A DNA stretch of 64,000 bases from Planktomarina sp. (GCA_020630015.1 JAHDCF010000010.1:1-64000); one strand, 5' to 3'. Shown: positions 18,391 to 28,472, counted from the first letter of the stretch. Numbers and translations: made by a program. Notes: generated by a model not told the origin, from the sequence alone.

Positions 18391-19314
18391 TTAGGACTGA
18401 GAGGCAGGAATGGCGGATGATCCGCCGTTTTCGATGGCCCATTTGGCGTTTGTCTTAATCCCGCCCAGCGGGAAGAAATGCACATGGGTAATGTTAAAGT
18501 CTGGATTTGCGGCCTTATGTGCGGCCAGATCAGACAAGAATTCGTCTGGCGTAAATGGCAGCAACAATTTTGTCAGATCCTTCGCCCGACGTTGCAGCAC
18601 CCGCAAAGATGCACCAACGCCACAGGCGATTGAAAACTTGATCAATGTTTGCAATTTTGCAGGACCAGCCACCCCAATATGCACAGGAAGGGTGATGCCT
18701 GCGGCCTTCAAACTGTCGGCCCATTCAATGACGGGACCGGCCTCGAAACAAAACTGTGTGGCGATGGCCATGTCGGCATCGTTTGTTTCACTGAATGCTT
18801 GTTTCCAACGCAATGCCGCATCGACATTGGCCATACCACCATCAGGATCGATATCTTTGTTGCCTTCGGGGTGGCCCGCCACATGCAGACGTTTGAAACC
18901 TGCATCGCCAAATGCACCCGTTTCCAAAAGCTGCATTGAATCTGAAAAATCCCCATGCGGGTTGGTCACACCGCCAGCCAAGAGCAAGGCCTGATCAACC
19001 CCGGCTTCGCCTTGATACATCGCGATCCATTCACGAAGTGTGGCTTCATCCTTGATGATCCGCGCCGGGAAATGCGGCATGACAGGGTAACCTTCATCGG
19101 CCAAGCGTTTGGCGGTGGCAACCATATCGGCAATGGGTGTGCCTTCGATGTGGGCAATGTAAACGCGGGTGCCTTTGGGCAGGTATTCCCGAAAATCTTC
19201 GATCTTTTCGGCCGTTCTGGGCATAACCTCGATTGAATAATCCTGAAGAAAAGATTCGACCTTAGGGTCGACGATAACCGGCTGTTCTTCTGATTTCAGA
19301 TTAAAAAGTGCCAT
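18391..19314 (-). CDS. metF: Methylenetetrahydrofolate reductase-like protein
   Basis: A 307-aa MetF-family flavoprotein TIM barrel that would reduce 5,10-methylene-THF to 5-methyl-THF. Conserved blocks are YIAHIEG, LLLAGGVTNPHG, VAGHPEGN and CFEAGPVIEWADSL. It diverges from E. coli MetF but fits the alphaproteobacterial form that sits beside the pterin-binding methyltransferase. ATG 19314 is preceded by AAAGGCGG. It is the middle gene of a three-gene operon that would make and hand on the methyl group for methionine. Confidence 0.8.
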   Translation of the reverse strand: MALFNLKSEEQPVIVDPKVESFLQDYSIEVMPRTAEKIEDFREYLPKGTRVYIAHIEGTPIADMVATAKRLADEGYPVMPHFPARIIKDEATLREWIAMYQGEAGVDQALLLAGGVTNPHGDFSDSMQLLETGAFGDAGFKRLHVAGHPEGNKDIDPDGGMANVDAALRWKQAFSETNDADMAIATQFCFEAGPVIEWADSLKAAGITLPVHIGVAGPAKLQTLIKFSIACGVGASLRVLQRRAKDLTKLLLPFTPDEFLSDLAAHKAANPDFNITHVHFFPLGGIKTNAKWAIENGGSSAIPASQS

Positions 19315-19337
19315 TGGTGCACCGCCTTTGTTGTGTG

Positions 19338-19634
19338 TTAAGCCCAACCATCATTGGCGATAAGGGCTTTGATTTTGTCTTGATCATATTCCGCTTCGAG
19401 GCGGGCGGCCTCGGCTTGGGCGATTTCGTTTTGATCCCCCTCAACGGTATAGGGGTCTGCTTTGCGCCATTCCGCAAGATAGGCATCGGTGTCTTCTGCC
19501 CCAACCTTCATTGCGGCACGGTCGATCGCTTGCTCAAACCGTTCTGCCAGCTGAACTTTGGCACCGCGGCGACCTTTGCCCACGATAACCTGCGCTGGAA
19601 TATCGCGCCAATATACGATTGTAACGTCAGGCAT
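19338..19634 (-). CDS. PF13769-type small protein (annotated 'virulence factor')
   Basis: A 98-aa protein (PDVTIVYWRDIPAQVIVG, then FEQAIDRAAMKVG) matching the small family usually labelled virulence factor (PF13769). That label is misleading: in Rhodobacteraceae it sits, as here, at the head of a metF / pterin-methyltransferase operon, so a role in methyl-folate or methionine metabolism is more plausible. ATG 19634 has a strong GGGGGA site, preferred over the in-frame ATG 18 nt upstream. Confidence 0.7.
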   Translation of the reverse strand: MPDVTIVYWRDIPAQVIVGKGRRGAKVQLAERFEQAIDRAAMKVGAEDTDAYLAEWRKADPYTVEGDQNEIAQAEAARLEAEYDQDKIKALIANDGWA

Positions 19635-19770
19635 TTGATTCCCCCATTTCATTGCGGTTGGTGTAGTTCAGCTTTGACCCAAAGCTTGGGCGATTTTCGA
19701 CATTCGCACAGGCGGGTGCGACGCGCCTTGGTTTGACAGCTTTCATTAGCGGCAACCAACGAAAATTCCA

Positions 19771-19783
19771 CATATTCAATATG
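19771..19783. promoter_or_regulatory. Palindrome between ppx and the methyl-folate operon
   Basis: CATATTCAATATG is a perfect 6-1-6 inverted repeat in the divergent gap (19635-19847), about 65 bp from ppx and 137 bp from the PF13769 gene. It has the size of a dimeric repressor site and could control either gene. The binding protein is unknown. Confidence 0.35.
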
Positions 19784-19847
19784 AATGATTGCCACAGAGG
19801 CGGGACCGACGTATCTTGGGGTCAACTCGAAATGAAAGGCGTGTGTT

Positions 19848-20960
19848 ATGGCGCCTCAGCGTCCCGTGCTTACGGACGCGCTCCCTGATGCGGTTGAGCC
19901 GACCGTGAGCAAGAAAAAGGGGTCAAGGCAGCTGTATGCCGCGCTTGATCTTGGAACAAACAGTTGTCGTATGCTGATTGCCCAACCGAAGGGGGATCAG
20001 TTTCGCGTCATAGATAGTTTTTCGAAGTCGGTGCAGTTGGGCGCCGGCCTTGAAAGTTCTGGCCGATTAAGCCGTGCCTCAATGAACCGCACCATTTCCG
20101 CGATCCGCGTGTGTCAGCAAAAGTTGCGACGGCACAAGGTGAAACGGATGCGTCTTGTGGCAACCGAAGCTTGCCGTCGTGCGGGCAACGGGGCTGTGTT
20201 CATGCGTCAAATCAAACGCGAAACTGGACTGCAGCTTGAAATCATCGCGGCCCAAGAGGAAGCCCGCCTTGCGATGATATCTTGTGCGCCATTGGTCTCG
20301 CCGCGGGCTGAACAAGTTTTGGTCGTCGACATCGGTGGCGGTTCCACGGAATTGGTCTGGATTGATATCGGCCAAGTCGCCCCAGAAAAGCGCGCGCAAG
20401 CCATTATGGGCGTGAAACAAGGCTTTGCCGGAGCCAATGAAACCGCAGGTGCTGCGAAAATCATTGATTGGATATCGGTGCCTTTGGGTGTGGCCACCTT
20501 GCGTGATCAATTCATTGATGTGGAAGATGATGCCGGCCGCTTTGCTCTGATGTCACTGTCGTTTGAAGAACAGTTAGAGGCTTTTGTGCCCTATGATGCC
20601 GTCCATGATATGGATGGGTTCCAAATGATCGGGACCAGTGGAACCATAACAACAGTCGCCGCAAGCCATTTGGGCTTAAAAAGGTATGACAGAACCAAGG
20701 TGGATGGATTGCGCATGACATCTGATCAGATCCACCGGGTGATCGAGGGGTATCTGCGCTTGGGTCCAGACGGGCGCCGTGATGACCCGCGCATTGGCAA
20801 AGATCGCCAAGCCTTGATCATGTCGGGCGCCGCGATATTGCAGGCCTTGATCCGAACGTGGCCCACAAATCGTTTGTCGGTTGCGGATCGTGGTTTGCGT
20901 GAAGGTCTGTTATATGCACAGATGAACGAAGATGGTGTGTTGGATACTCCCCATGGCTAA
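19848..20960 (+). CDS. ppx: Exopolyphosphatase / Ppx-GppA phosphatase
   Basis: A 370-aa member of the Ppx/GppA family (actin/Hsp70 fold), which removes terminal phosphate from polyphosphate or converts pppGpp to ppGpp. Phosphate-1 is [14 protein letters not shown] near residue 30, and phosphate-2 is [13 protein letters not shown] near 165. The adenosine-type block is [13 protein letters not shown]. It is shorter than E. coli Ppx and lacks the C-terminal HD domain, as is usual in this lineage. It overlaps rlmE by 8 nt. Confidence 0.85.
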   Translation: MAPQRPVLTDALPDAVEPTVSKKKGSRQLYAALDLGTNSCRMLIAQPKGDQFRVIDSFSKSVQLGAGLESSGRLSRASMNRTISAIRVCQQKLRRHKVKRMRLVATEACRRAGNGAVFMRQIKRETGLQLEIIAAQEEARLAMISCAPLVSPRAEQVLVVDIGGGSTELVWIDIGQVAPEKRAQAIMGVKQGFAGANETAGAAKIIDWISVPLGVATLRDQFIDVEDDAGRFALMSLSFEEQLEAFVPYDAVHDMDGFQMIGTSGTITTVAASHLGLKRYDRTKVDGLRMTSDQIHRVIEGYLRLGPDGRRDDPRIGKDRQALIMSGAAILQALIRTWPTNRLSVADRGLREGLLYAQMNEDGVLDTPHG

Positions 20961-21660
20961 ATCAGGAAATTCCAGTGGACGTGGACAACGCGACCTGCGG
21001 GTGAAGGTGAAATCCGCGCGGGGGCGGCGGCTGTCGTCAACCCTGTGGCTTGAGCGTCAATTGAACGATCCCTACGTCAGGCGCGCCAAAGCCGAAGGGT
21101 ATCGCGGCCGCGCTGCATTTAAGATTTTGGAGCTTGATGACAAATACAGGTTCCTTGTGCCCGGCGCGCGTGTTGTTGATTTGGGGTGTGCGCCTGGTGG
21201 GTGGCTTCAGGTTGCCGTGAAACGGGTAAACGCCTTAGGCGACAAAAAGGGCAAGGCCGTCGGCACAATTTTGGGTGTTGATTTGCAAGAGGTTGAACCT
21301 GTGCCCGGCACCCAAGTGCATGTGCTGGACTTTATGGAAGACGGGGCCGATGACAAAGTAAAGTCATGGCTGGGGGGGCAGGCCGATGTGGTCATGTCTG
21401 ATATGGCGGCCGCCTCTTCAGGTCATAAACAGACCGATCACTTGCGGATCATGGCGTTGTGTGAGGCAGCGGCTTATTTCGCCTTTGATGTATTGGCACC
21501 GGGGGGCACCTTTGTTGCCAAAGTCCTTGCCGGAGGGGCCGAGGGTGAATTGCAAAGCTTACTGAAGCAAAAATTCACCAAAGTTGCCAATGTGAAACCG
21601 GGAGCATCCCGATCTGATTCATCCGAAAAGTTTGTTGTGGCCACCGGGTTTCGGGGCTGA
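20953..21660 (+). CDS. rlmE: 23S rRNA 2'-O-methyltransferase RlmE (FtsJ/RrmJ)
   Basis: A 235-aa SAM-dependent methyltransferase that methylates the U2552-equivalent of 23S rRNA in the A-loop. The catalytic K-D-K-E tetrad fits [19 protein letters not shown], and the following Lys and Glu in [12 protein letters not shown] and [11 protein letters not shown]. The SAM loop is [15 protein letters not shown]. The N-terminus is basic ([12 protein letters not shown]) for RNA binding. ATG 20953 overlaps the ppx stop, giving a coupled pair. Confidence 0.93.
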   Translation: MAKSGNSSGRGQRDLRVKVKSARGRRLSSTLWLERQLNDPYVRRAKAEGYRGRAAFKILELDDKYRFLVPGARVVDLGCAPGGWLQVAVKRVNALGDKKGKAVGTILGVDLQEVEPVPGTQVHVLDFMEDGADDKVKSWLGGQADVVMSDMAAASSGHKQTDHLRIMALCEAAAYFAFDVLAPGGTFVAKVLAGGAEGELQSLLKQKFTKVANVKPGASRSDSSEKFVVATGFRG

Positions 21661-21750
21661 TCCCCTTTGTACCGTTGGGTCGGGTGTTGTCATTGCAAGG
21701 GGCTGGGCCTAAAGCATCTTTGGTGGCGCCAACGATGAGGGTCAAAAAAG

Positions 21751-23307
21751 ATGACTGCGTTTGATTATGATCTTTTTGTTGTTGGGGGTGGGATCAACGG
21801 ATGCGGTATCGCCCGGGATGCCGCCGGCCGAGGGATCAAAACGGGCCTTGCTGAAATGCATGATATTGGCGGGGCGACTTCATCAGCATCGACCAAGCTT
21901 TTCCACGGTGGTTTGCGGTATCTGGAATACCTTGAGGTGCGTTTGGTGCGCGAAAGCCTGATCGAACGAGAAGTTTTGTTGCAAATGATGCCGCATATTT
22001 CTTGGCCCATGCGCTTTGTTTTGCCGGTTCACAAAGATATGCGCTTTGAAAGCGCCACAACGGTCTCCAAGATTTTGTCGTTTGTTATGCCCTGGATGAA
22101 AGGCCGGCGGCCTGCATGGCTGATCCGGGCTGGGTTGTTCATGTATGATCATCTGGGGGGGCGAAAAATTTTACCACCCACGAAGACCTTGAATTTGACC
22201 ACCGCGCCAGAGGGGGCCGGGTTGGACAAACGATTTGCAAAGGCCTTTGAATATTCGGATTGCTGGGTCGAAGACAGTCGTTTGGTGGTGCTGAACGCGC
22301 GGGATGTGGTTGATCGGGGCGGGGATGTGATGGTGCGCACTAAATTAGTGTCGGCCAATCGTAGGGATGATCATTGGCATCTCTTTTTGGAAGGTCCGGA
22401 TGGGGCGTTTGAAGTGACCACCCGTGTCTTGGTAAATGCCGCAGGCCCTTGGGTGGAAGACATCGTGCGCAACAAGTTGGGTCGCAACACAACGGAAAGC
22501 GTGCGTCTTGTGCGTGGCAGCCACATCGTGGTGGATCGTTTGTTCGATCACGACAAATGTTACTTTTTTCAAGGTGAAGACGGCCGGATCATTTTCGCCA
22601 TCCCGTATGAGACAGATTACACATTGATCGGAACAACGGATGCGGAACATTCTGATCCCTCGGTGAAACCCGAATGTACGCCCGAAGAACGCGACTATTT
22701 GTTGGATTTCATCAACCCTTATCTGGAACACGACATCAACGTGGAAGATATCCGTTGGACGTATTCAGGGGTGCGTCCGCTTTATGATGATGGGGCCAGC
22801 AACGCCTCTGCGGCGACGCGGGATTATGTTTTGTCATTAGATGAAGATGGTCCGCCAGTTTTGTCGGTTTTCGGTGGTAAAATCACAACTTACCGAAAAT
22901 TGGCCGAACATGCCCTGCGCGATCTGAAAGATCATCTGCCAGACGGGGACCCATGGACAAAGGGTTCACATCTGGCCGGTGGGGATTTTGCGGTTTCACA
23001 AACCCAAGCCCTGATCGAAAAGTTGCAACAGGATTACGGATTTTTGACTGACCGTTGGGCGCGACGATTGATCCGCGCTTATGGAACGCATGCTTGGGAC
23101 ATTTTATCGGATGCTGCGTCCCAAGATGATCTGGGTCCATCCTTCGCAGGCACCTTAACCGGGGCAGAGGTGACATGGCTGATGGATAAAGAATTTGCCC
23201 AAACCGCAGAGGATATTCTGTGGCGCAGGTCAAAACTGGGCCTCAAGTTCGCGGCCAAAGATATCAAAGCGCTTGAAAGCTTTGTGCAGGCGCGCCAATC
23301 TGCGTGA
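21751..23307 (+). CDS. glpD: Aerobic glycerol-3-phosphate dehydrogenase
   Basis: A 518-aa FAD enzyme that oxidises sn-glycerol-3-P to dihydroxyacetone-P at the inner membrane and feeds quinone. The FAD dinucleotide motif is [20 protein letters not shown], followed by [30 protein letters not shown] and the [15 protein letters not shown] block are also diagnostic. It begins after a 90-bp gap and sits 17 bp before glpK, forming a two-gene glycerol operon without a visible glpF or regulator. Confidence 0.95.
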   Translation: MTAFDYDLFVVGGGINGCGIARDAAGRGIKTGLAEMHDIGGATSSASTKLFHGGLRYLEYLEVRLVRESLIEREVLLQMMPHISWPMRFVLPVHKDMRFESATTVSKILSFVMPWMKGRRPAWLIRAGLFMYDHLGGRKILPPTKTLNLTTAPEGAGLDKRFAKAFEYSDCWVEDSRLVVLNARDVVDRGGDVMVRTKLVSANRRDDHWHLFLEGPDGAFEVTTRVLVNAAGPWVEDIVRNKLGRNTTESVRLVRGSHIVVDRLFDHDKCYFFQGEDGRIIFAIPYETDYTLIGTTDAEHSDPSVKPECTPEERDYLLDFINPYLEHDINVEDIRWTYSGVRPLYDDGASNASAATRDYVLSLDEDGPPVLSVFGGKITTYRKLAEHALRDLKDHLPDGDPWTKGSHLAGGDFAVSQTQALIEKLQQDYGFLTDRWARRLIRAYGTHAWDILSDAASQDDLGPSFAGTLTGAEVTWLMDKEFAQTAEDILWRRSKLGLKFAAKDIKALESFVQARQSA

Positions 23308-23324
23308 AATTTGGGGGTGATACC

Positions 23325-24815
23325 ATGACATTTGTACTTGCAATCGACCAAGGCACAACATCCAGCCGCGCCATTTTGTTTGATGAAAATATGGCCATCG
23401 CCCATGTGGCCCAGCAGGAATTCACCCAGCATTTTCCAAAATCCGGTTGGGTTGAACACGATCTCAATGAAATTTGGGACAGTGTGCAAAATGTCGTAAA
23501 AGATGTGATGGCAAAGGCGGATGTCACGGAATCCGACATCGCCGCCATCGGCATCACAAACCAGCGTGAAACAACCGCCGTTTGGGACAAAGACACGGGC
23601 GCCCCCGTTCATAACGCCATTGTTTGGCAAGACAGGCGCACATCAGAATTTTGTGCAAGGCTGAAGGCCGATGGGCACGAAGCGATGATCACGGATCGCA
23701 CGGGGTTACTTCTGGATCCCTATTTTTCGTCGACCAAGGTGAAGTGGATCTTGGACGAGGTGCCGGGCGCCCGCGATCGGGCCGCAAATGGGGATCTTTT
23801 GTTTGGGACCATCGACAGCTTTCTGATCTGGAAAATGACGGGTGGGGCACGTCACGTCACAGATGCCACCAACGCGGCGCGCACGATGTTGTACAATATC
23901 GTGGAAGGCGCATGGGACAACGATATCTGCGCATTGTTGGACGTGCCAATGGCCATGCTGCCAGAGGTATTGGATTGCGCCGCGGATTTTGGAACGACGT
24001 CTCTTTTTGGTGGGGAAATTCCCATTTTGGGTGTGGCCGGTGATCAGCAAGCCGCGACCCTTGGTCAGGCGTGTTTTGAACCGGGAATGTTGAAATCAAC
24101 TTATGGCACCGGCTGCTTTGCCTTGATCAACACGGGCGATACTTTGGTAAAATCCAAAAACCGGTTGTTGGGCACCATTGCATATCAACTGGATGGCAAA
24201 ACCACTTATGCCCTTGAAGGGTCCATCTTTATTGCAGGGGCTGTGGTGCAATGGCTGCGCGATGGGTTGAAAATCATCGGCGATGCCAAAGAAACACAGG
24301 CGATGGCGGCTAAAGCCGATCCAGAACAGGCGATTTACATGGTACCTGCCTTCACAGGTATGGGTGCACCATATTGGGATGCGGACTGCCGGGGTGCGAT
24401 CTTCGGGTTGACCCGCAATTCTGGACCCAATGAGTTTGCCAAAGCTGCCTTGCAATCGGTGGGCTATCAAACCCGTGATCTGTTGGAGGCCATGCAGGCC
24501 GATATGGGCAACGCGGGTGAGGCGACACTGCGCGTGGACGGCGGCATGACAGCCAGCGATTGGACGATGCAATTTCTGTCCGACATCATCGATGCCGACG
24601 TCGACCGCCCACAGATTTTAGAGACGACCGCGCTAGGCGTCTCGTGGCTGGCGGGCATGCGGGCAGGGGTATATCCTGACCAAGCGGGCTTTGCCGCCGA
24701 GTGGGCTTTGGATCGTCGGTTCGAGGCGCAGATGGATGCCGAAGATCGAGATCGGTTGTACAATGGCTGGAAAAATGCCGTGGGGCGGACGCTGGTTGAG
24801 CGGGCTGATGGCTAG
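23325..24815 (+). CDS. glpK: Glycerol kinase
   Basis: A 496-aa FGGY-family kinase that phosphorylates glycerol. It opens with [16 protein letters not shown]. The catalytic region QDRRTSEFC and GIDTxL-like [14 protein letters not shown] follow, and the C-terminal FGGY block is [18 protein letters not shown]. The frame is open from 23304, but ATG 23325, preceded by GGGGGTGA, is the likely start. With glpD it converts glycerol to dihydroxyacetone-P. Confidence 0.96.
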   Translation: MTFVLAIDQGTTSSRAILFDENMAIAHVAQQEFTQHFPKSGWVEHDLNEIWDSVQNVVKDVMAKADVTESDIAAIGITNQRETTAVWDKDTGAPVHNAIVWQDRRTSEFCARLKADGHEAMITDRTGLLLDPYFSSTKVKWILDEVPGARDRAANGDLLFGTIDSFLIWKMTGGARHVTDATNAARTMLYNIVEGAWDNDICALLDVPMAMLPEVLDCAADFGTTSLFGGEIPILGVAGDQQAATLGQACFEPGMLKSTYGTGCFALINTGDTLVKSKNRLLGTIAYQLDGKTTYALEGSIFIAGAVVQWLRDGLKIIGDAKETQAMAAKADPEQAIYMVPAFTGMGAPYWDADCRGAIFGLTRNSGPNEFAKAALQSVGYQTRDLLEAMQADMGNAGEATLRVDGGMTASDWTMQFLSDIIDADVDRPQILETTALGVSWLAGMRAGVYPDQAGFAAEWALDRRFEAQMDAEDRDRLYNGWKNAVGRTLVERADG

Positions 24816-24833
24816 TCTGATCAAGCCCATCGC

Positions 24834-25217
24834 GTGAGCAAGTTCCATGATCTCAAATGCCGTTTTGAGGCGCAGGGTTGGAACGTGACATCCATCGAGT
24901 TGCGCAGTGATTGTTGGTGGGCCAAAGATATTTGGTGCTTGAAGTCGCTCTGGAGTCCAGTTGGATTTGACGTTTATGCGGTATTTTTATTGGATCCCAT
25001 GGATGAGTTTGATGAAAACAATCCCCCTGAAAATTCAGTTTATGCGGTTGGGCTTTACCAAGACATCCCTGCGGATCGCCCAATGTCGGACACTGAAATT
25101 TTTGTTCATAAAAATTTAAAAACCGGGTTTCAACAAATCATTCAGCTCGCTCAAACGTTGAGAGATCACCAACTTGAGAATGAAACGCCGCCGGATGAAA
25201 GTACTTTGCCTAAATAA
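24834..25217 (+). CDS. Hypothetical protein, 127 aa
   Basis: A small soluble protein I do not recognise, starting at GTG 24834, 18 bp after glpK. It has a Trp-rich patch (DCWWAKDIWCLKSLWSP) and an acidic middle (DPMDEFDENNPPEN). The C-terminus is helical. It overlaps the convergent chrA by 8 bp. The overall pattern resembles a compact alpha/beta domain, but no catalytic motif is visible. Confidence 0.5.
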   Translation: MSKFHDLKCRFEAQGWNVTSIELRSDCWWAKDIWCLKSLWSPVGFDVYAVFLLDPMDEFDENNPPENSVYAVGLYQDIPADRPMSDTEIFVHKNLKTGFQQIIQLAQTLRDHQLENETPPDESTLPK

Positions 25218-26442
25218 TGGTGATAAAGGAGACAGCAGCCATCCCCGCCATAAATGGCACTAACCAAACCACCTGCCATTTTCGCCAAAACAGCAAAGCG
25301 CAGGCGATCAAAATACCGATGACGGCCCATGGGTTGACTGCTGAAATGTCGGGCAGGCTTCCCACTGCGGTCCTCCCAAACAAAACATTCAGCACAAACC
25401 ACAGCGCAAGCTGCGCAATCACACCCACGACCGCGGCAGATACACCCTTCAAGGCGGCTGCAAGTCGGGGTTGATGGGTCAGCCATTCCAGATGCGGGGC
25501 GAAGGTGAATATCCAAAGAAAGCATGGTATAAAGGTGACCCACAAGACTGTCAGGCCAGCGATGATGGCCAAAGCCCACCCGCCAACAGAACTCCCGGCC
25601 AATATCCCCACAAACTGGGTGACCAAAATCAAAGGACCGGGCGTGGTTTCGGCCAAGCCAAGCGCGTCGATCATCTGGTCCGCACTAACCCAACCTGCGT
25701 CATGGACGGCAATTTGGCTTAGGTATGTCAAAACGGCATAGGCCCCGCCAAAGGTCATCACGGCAAGTTGCGAAAATACGGTTGAGATCGTCAAAAGGAA
25801 GTCGGCTCGAAAGGCCGCAAAAACCGCAAAGGGCAGGGCCCATAGGGCAAGCGTCACAATGATCGGCTTCCAAGCCCATCGGCCAGCAACTGGCTTGGTT
25901 TCGGCCTTACCGGTCATTGCAAACGCCCCGATAATCCCAGCGATCAAGATGACGATAGGGAACGGCACCTGAAAGAAATAGAGGGCGAGGAAGGCAAGAA
26001 CCGCCAACCCAAGCGCAATTGGCCCTTCCAAAATGCGCCCGACCATCTTCCAAAGCGCTTGGGCAAGGATGGCAACAACGCTGCATTGAATGCCCAGTAA
26101 GATGGCTTGCGTAATCTCAAAGGTGCCAAAGGCCAAATAAATCGCCGCCAGGGCAAAGATCACCAACGCACCTGGGATCACAAATAAGGCCCCCGCCAAA
26201 ACGCCGCCCCAAACCCCGCGCATTTGCCAACCAACATATGTGGCCAGTTGCATCGCCTCGGGCCCCGGCAACAACATGCACAGGGAAATCGCGCGCAGAA
26301 ATTGATCTTGGCTGATCCATTTTTCACGGTCCACAAGCTCGTCTTGCATCAAGGCGATTTGCGCGGCTGGCCCACCAAACGACAAACATCCAATGCGCCC
26401 GAACACGCGGGTCATGTCAGCCCAGCTTGCCTCATGCGCCAT
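25210..26442 (-). CDS. chrA: Chromate transporter ChrA
   Basis: A 410-aa membrane protein of the long-chain CHR family, an antiporter that exports chromate. It has two homologous halves. The first is marked FGGPAAQIALMQDELV, with LCMLLPGPEAMQLATYVGW following. The second is marked by TFGGAYAVLTYLSQIAVHDAGWV and GLAETTPGPLILVTQFVG. About ten hydrophobic helices are seen. Several in-frame starts exist (26505, 26478, 26460, 26442). I prefer 26442 because it begins just before homology and overlaps the upstream gene by 11 nt. Confidence 0.88.
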   Translation of the reverse strand: MAHEASWADMTRVFGRIGCLSFGGPAAQIALMQDELVDREKWISQDQFLRAISLCMLLPGPEAMQLATYVGWQMRGVWGGVLAGALFVIPGALVIFALAAIYLAFGTFEITQAILLGIQCSVVAILAQALWKMVGRILEGPIALGLAVLAFLALYFFQVPFPIVILIAGIIGAFAMTGKAETKPVAGRWAWKPIIVTLALWALPFAVFAAFRADFLLTISTVFSQLAVMTFGGAYAVLTYLSQIAVHDAGWVSADQMIDALGLAETTPGPLILVTQFVGILAGSSVGGWALAIIAGLTVLWVTFIPCFLWIFTFAPHLEWLTHQPRLAAALKGVSAAVVGVIAQLALWFVLNVLFGRTAVGSLPDISAVNPWAVIGILIACALLFWRKWQVVWLVPFMAGMAAVSFITII

Positions 26443-27244
26443 GGTGTTTGTCCGTGCCATGGGTTTCGGTTTGCCCATCTCGCGCCCAACGGTAAAGCGC
26501 ATCATAAAGCGCCATTCCGGCGTTAAGTTGGGATGTGTCGTCTTTATGCAGCCGGCTCAGGCCAACGGACATGGCCAACAATCCCGCCGCCTGTGGTGAT
26601 GCATCGGGCTTACCTGTGTCTGCGGCCCTTATGATTTTGGCCAAATCGAGCAGTGCTTGCGTTTGCAGCGCAAACCGATCCAGCATGGTGTCAAAGGTGC
26701 ATTGGTCGCCCTGATGTCCCAAGTCACCACCCTCCACATCAAACGCGGTGGCCCCGAATTTTTCTGCCACGCCAGCCACCTCGGACGGTGGAACAAACAA
26801 AAATTGCGCACTTGGATCAACAAATCGTCTGATCAACCATGGGCAGGCGATGCGGTCAATCTTAGGGCGATGGCGGGTGACCCAAAGGGTGGACCCAGCT
26901 TCGCTTTCAGGGATTTGGGCAAAAGGCACCATGGGCATGTCAGCGTCGCGCCAGCCATACATGCCGCCCTCCAACACCTCAGCCGAAACCCCGTGATGGC
27001 GCAAGAGGGCCGCCGTTCCGTGGCTGAGTTTGAGGCCCTTTTGACAGGTAACCACGGTTTTGTAGCCCTGTAATTCGGGCAGATGATCCAGTATCTTTTT
27101 GTGCGAAATTCGCCGCGCGGTCGGAATGACACGCGGATCTTCGGCAAAATCCTCAGGTATACAAACGTCGATCACGATGGGTGCATCGGGGGTCCCAATC
27201 AATCGCATCAGGGCAGAGGGGGGTATTTCGGTAAAGCCAGCCAT
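26432..27244 (-). CDS. Rhodanese-ChrB fusion, chromate resistance protein
   Basis: A 270-aa two-domain protein. Residues 1-110 are a rhodanese domain with the active-site loop VVTCQKGLKLSHG (Cys near 64). Residues 120-250 match the C-terminal chromate-resistance (ChrB) domain: WVTRHRPKIDRIACPWLIRRFVD, then HQGDQCTFDTML. It overlaps chrA, so the pair forms a chromate-handling operon. Family knowledge: ChrB-type proteins act as chromate-responsive regulators or accessory proteins. A sulfurtransferase half may couple thiol chemistry to chromate reduction, which is inference. Confidence 0.8.
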   Translation of the reverse strand: MAGFTEIPPSALMRLIGTPDAPIVIDVCIPEDFAEDPRVIPTARRISHKKILDHLPELQGYKTVVTCQKGLKLSHGTAALLRHHGVSAEVLEGGMYGWRDADMPMVPFAQIPESEAGSTLWVTRHRPKIDRIACPWLIRRFVDPSAQFLFVPPSEVAGVAEKFGATAFDVEGGDLGHQGDQCTFDTMLDRFALQTQALLDLAKIIRAADTGKPDASPQAAGLLAMSVGLSRLHKDDTSQLNAGMALYDALYRWARDGQTETHGTDKHHGA

Positions 27245-27384
27245 GGGGCATCCTTTCTGAAATTGTCAGTGGATGCGATCCTTTGGCCTAAACCTCACGG
27301 GGTGGTCGCAACAATGGCCCCATGGGGTTTGGGTAAAGCCGCCAGCCAGATTCGTCAAATGTGAAGAAGTGCAGGTTTCTGTTG

Positions 27385-27690
27385 CCAGGTACCTGCGAAC
27401 CCCGCTTAGGCCAGCAGGCCCAAGGCTAAGTTTTCCAACTTTTCGGACTGCTTACGCAGCCAGAGCCATCGGTGCTTTGTTGTCATTTGCAACTAGCTTA
27501 AGTCGTACCGATAACGGTGGTAACTCACCGGGCCAAAGCTAACACCTTTAGACGTCCGTCGATCCTATTTCAGCCCCAAGTGACCCCAAATGAAGGTGCG
27601 TTTGGTGGAGCTGCCGGGTACCGCCCCCGGGTCCGATCCGTTTATTACGAGCGCGTTTATGACCATAGTCCCCGAAAGGACATCACAGAT
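27385..27690 (-). ncRNA. ssrA: Two-piece (circularly permuted) tmRNA
   Basis: Read on the minus strand, the acceptor piece comes first and ends CAGCTCCACCA, with CCA at 27605-27603. A T-arm-like stem precedes it (GACCCGGG, then CCCGGC). About 25 nt later the coding piece begins GGGGCTG at 27577. GGGGCTG pairs with CAGCTCC to rebuild the acceptor stem. The tag frame follows. This order is the permuted form known from Alphaproteobacteria. Both outer ends are approximate. tmRNA rescues stalled ribosomes by adding a degradation tag, together with SmpB. Confidence 0.93.
27452..27490 (-). other. tmRNA tag reading frame
   Basis: Twelve codons from the resume codon GCA (27490-27488) to TAA (27454-27452) encode ANDNKAPMALAA. 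ANDN at the start and ALAA at the end match alphaproteobacterial tags, whose hydrophobic end is read by ClpXP and ClpAP. Confidence 0.95.
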
Positions 27691-27711
27691 ATATGCGGAC
27701 AGGTTTCAGAA

Positions 27712-28431
27712 TTAAAGGGGAAACCGTTGAAATTCCGATGCCCCTAAGACAACCGGTTGCAACTCTTTGATCAGCTTTTGGGTCATGGCGGATTTGTAAT
27801 CGGAATATCCCTGCGCCGTGATGGCAAACGCGCCCGGGCCATGCAGCACATTCGACGCGAAATAGGTTTCAAGCGCTTGGGTGGTTTGGCTTTGCGGTCC
27901 GTCTTTGGGCCCGCCAATGATCAACGCATTTACGGTGGTGCGTTCAAATATCGATCGTGCCAGGACTGTGCGCGGGTTCGGGCCGATGTTGCTTTGGCCA
28001 TCTGCGGATATATCAATCGTCAACTGCCAACACCCCGACATATGGTTTAGGTGATTGGCGGCAAAGGCCAATGCATCGCCCATGGCGGTTTTTAACCCTT
28101 GGCGTTGTTTGGGCATGGTTTTAATGCGCTGCGCCGCGCGGGCCACATCATCGCGGCTGCGCAGAAATTGCCACGGTTGGATGATGATTTGATGATTTTG
28201 TGAGCTCCACTCAAACACCATAAGGGCGATGGGGGCATCTGGGTTTTCAAGGATCAGGGGCAATACCTGAGGGTCCAACAGGGCGCCTGCGATTCCGTCC
28301 AATTGCTGCCGATATTCCGTTGAATTGACGGATCCCGACACATCCAGCGCAAGCACAAGCGCCTGACGGCATTGGGCCTGCGCATACGCCGCACTGAACA
28401 GGGCCATCAACAATGTTAACAGACGTGCCAT
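27712..28431 (-). CDS. DUF1194 protein (von Willebrand A-like), secreted
   Basis: A 239-aa protein with a signal peptide (MARLLTLLMALFSAAYAQAQ) and a vWA-like fold. The MIDAS motif is LALDVSGSVN (DxSxS intact), with a further ISADGQSN aspartate loop. DUF1194 proteins are common in Rhodobacteraceae and have no defined partner. ATG 28431 is preferred over an upstream in-frame start because it begins the signal peptide. The gene ends just upstream of ssrA. Confidence 0.8.
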   Translation of the reverse strand: MARLLTLLMALFSAAYAQAQCRQALVLALDVSGSVNSTEYRQQLDGIAGALLDPQVLPLILENPDAPIALMVFEWSSQNHQIIIQPWQFLRSRDDVARAAQRIKTMPKQRQGLKTAMGDALAFAANHLNHMSGCWQLTIDISADGQSNIGPNPRTVLARSIFERTTVNALIIGGPKDGPQSQTTQALETYFASNVLHGPGAFAITAQGYSDYKSAMTQKLIKELQPVVLGASEFQRFPL

Positions 28432-28472
28432 GCCACCAGTTTGAAATCGTTGGCGCAGACGTGCAAGCCGGT

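Noticed and set aside
19338..19634. Virulence role for the PF13769 protein
   Set aside because: The database label is not supported by context; it heads a methyl-folate operon.
19635..19847. Possible SAM or SAH riboswitch before the methyl-folate operon
   Set aside because: I compared the minus-strand leader with what I remember of SAM-II, SAH and SAM/SAH core sequences and saw no match. Only the palindrome remains.
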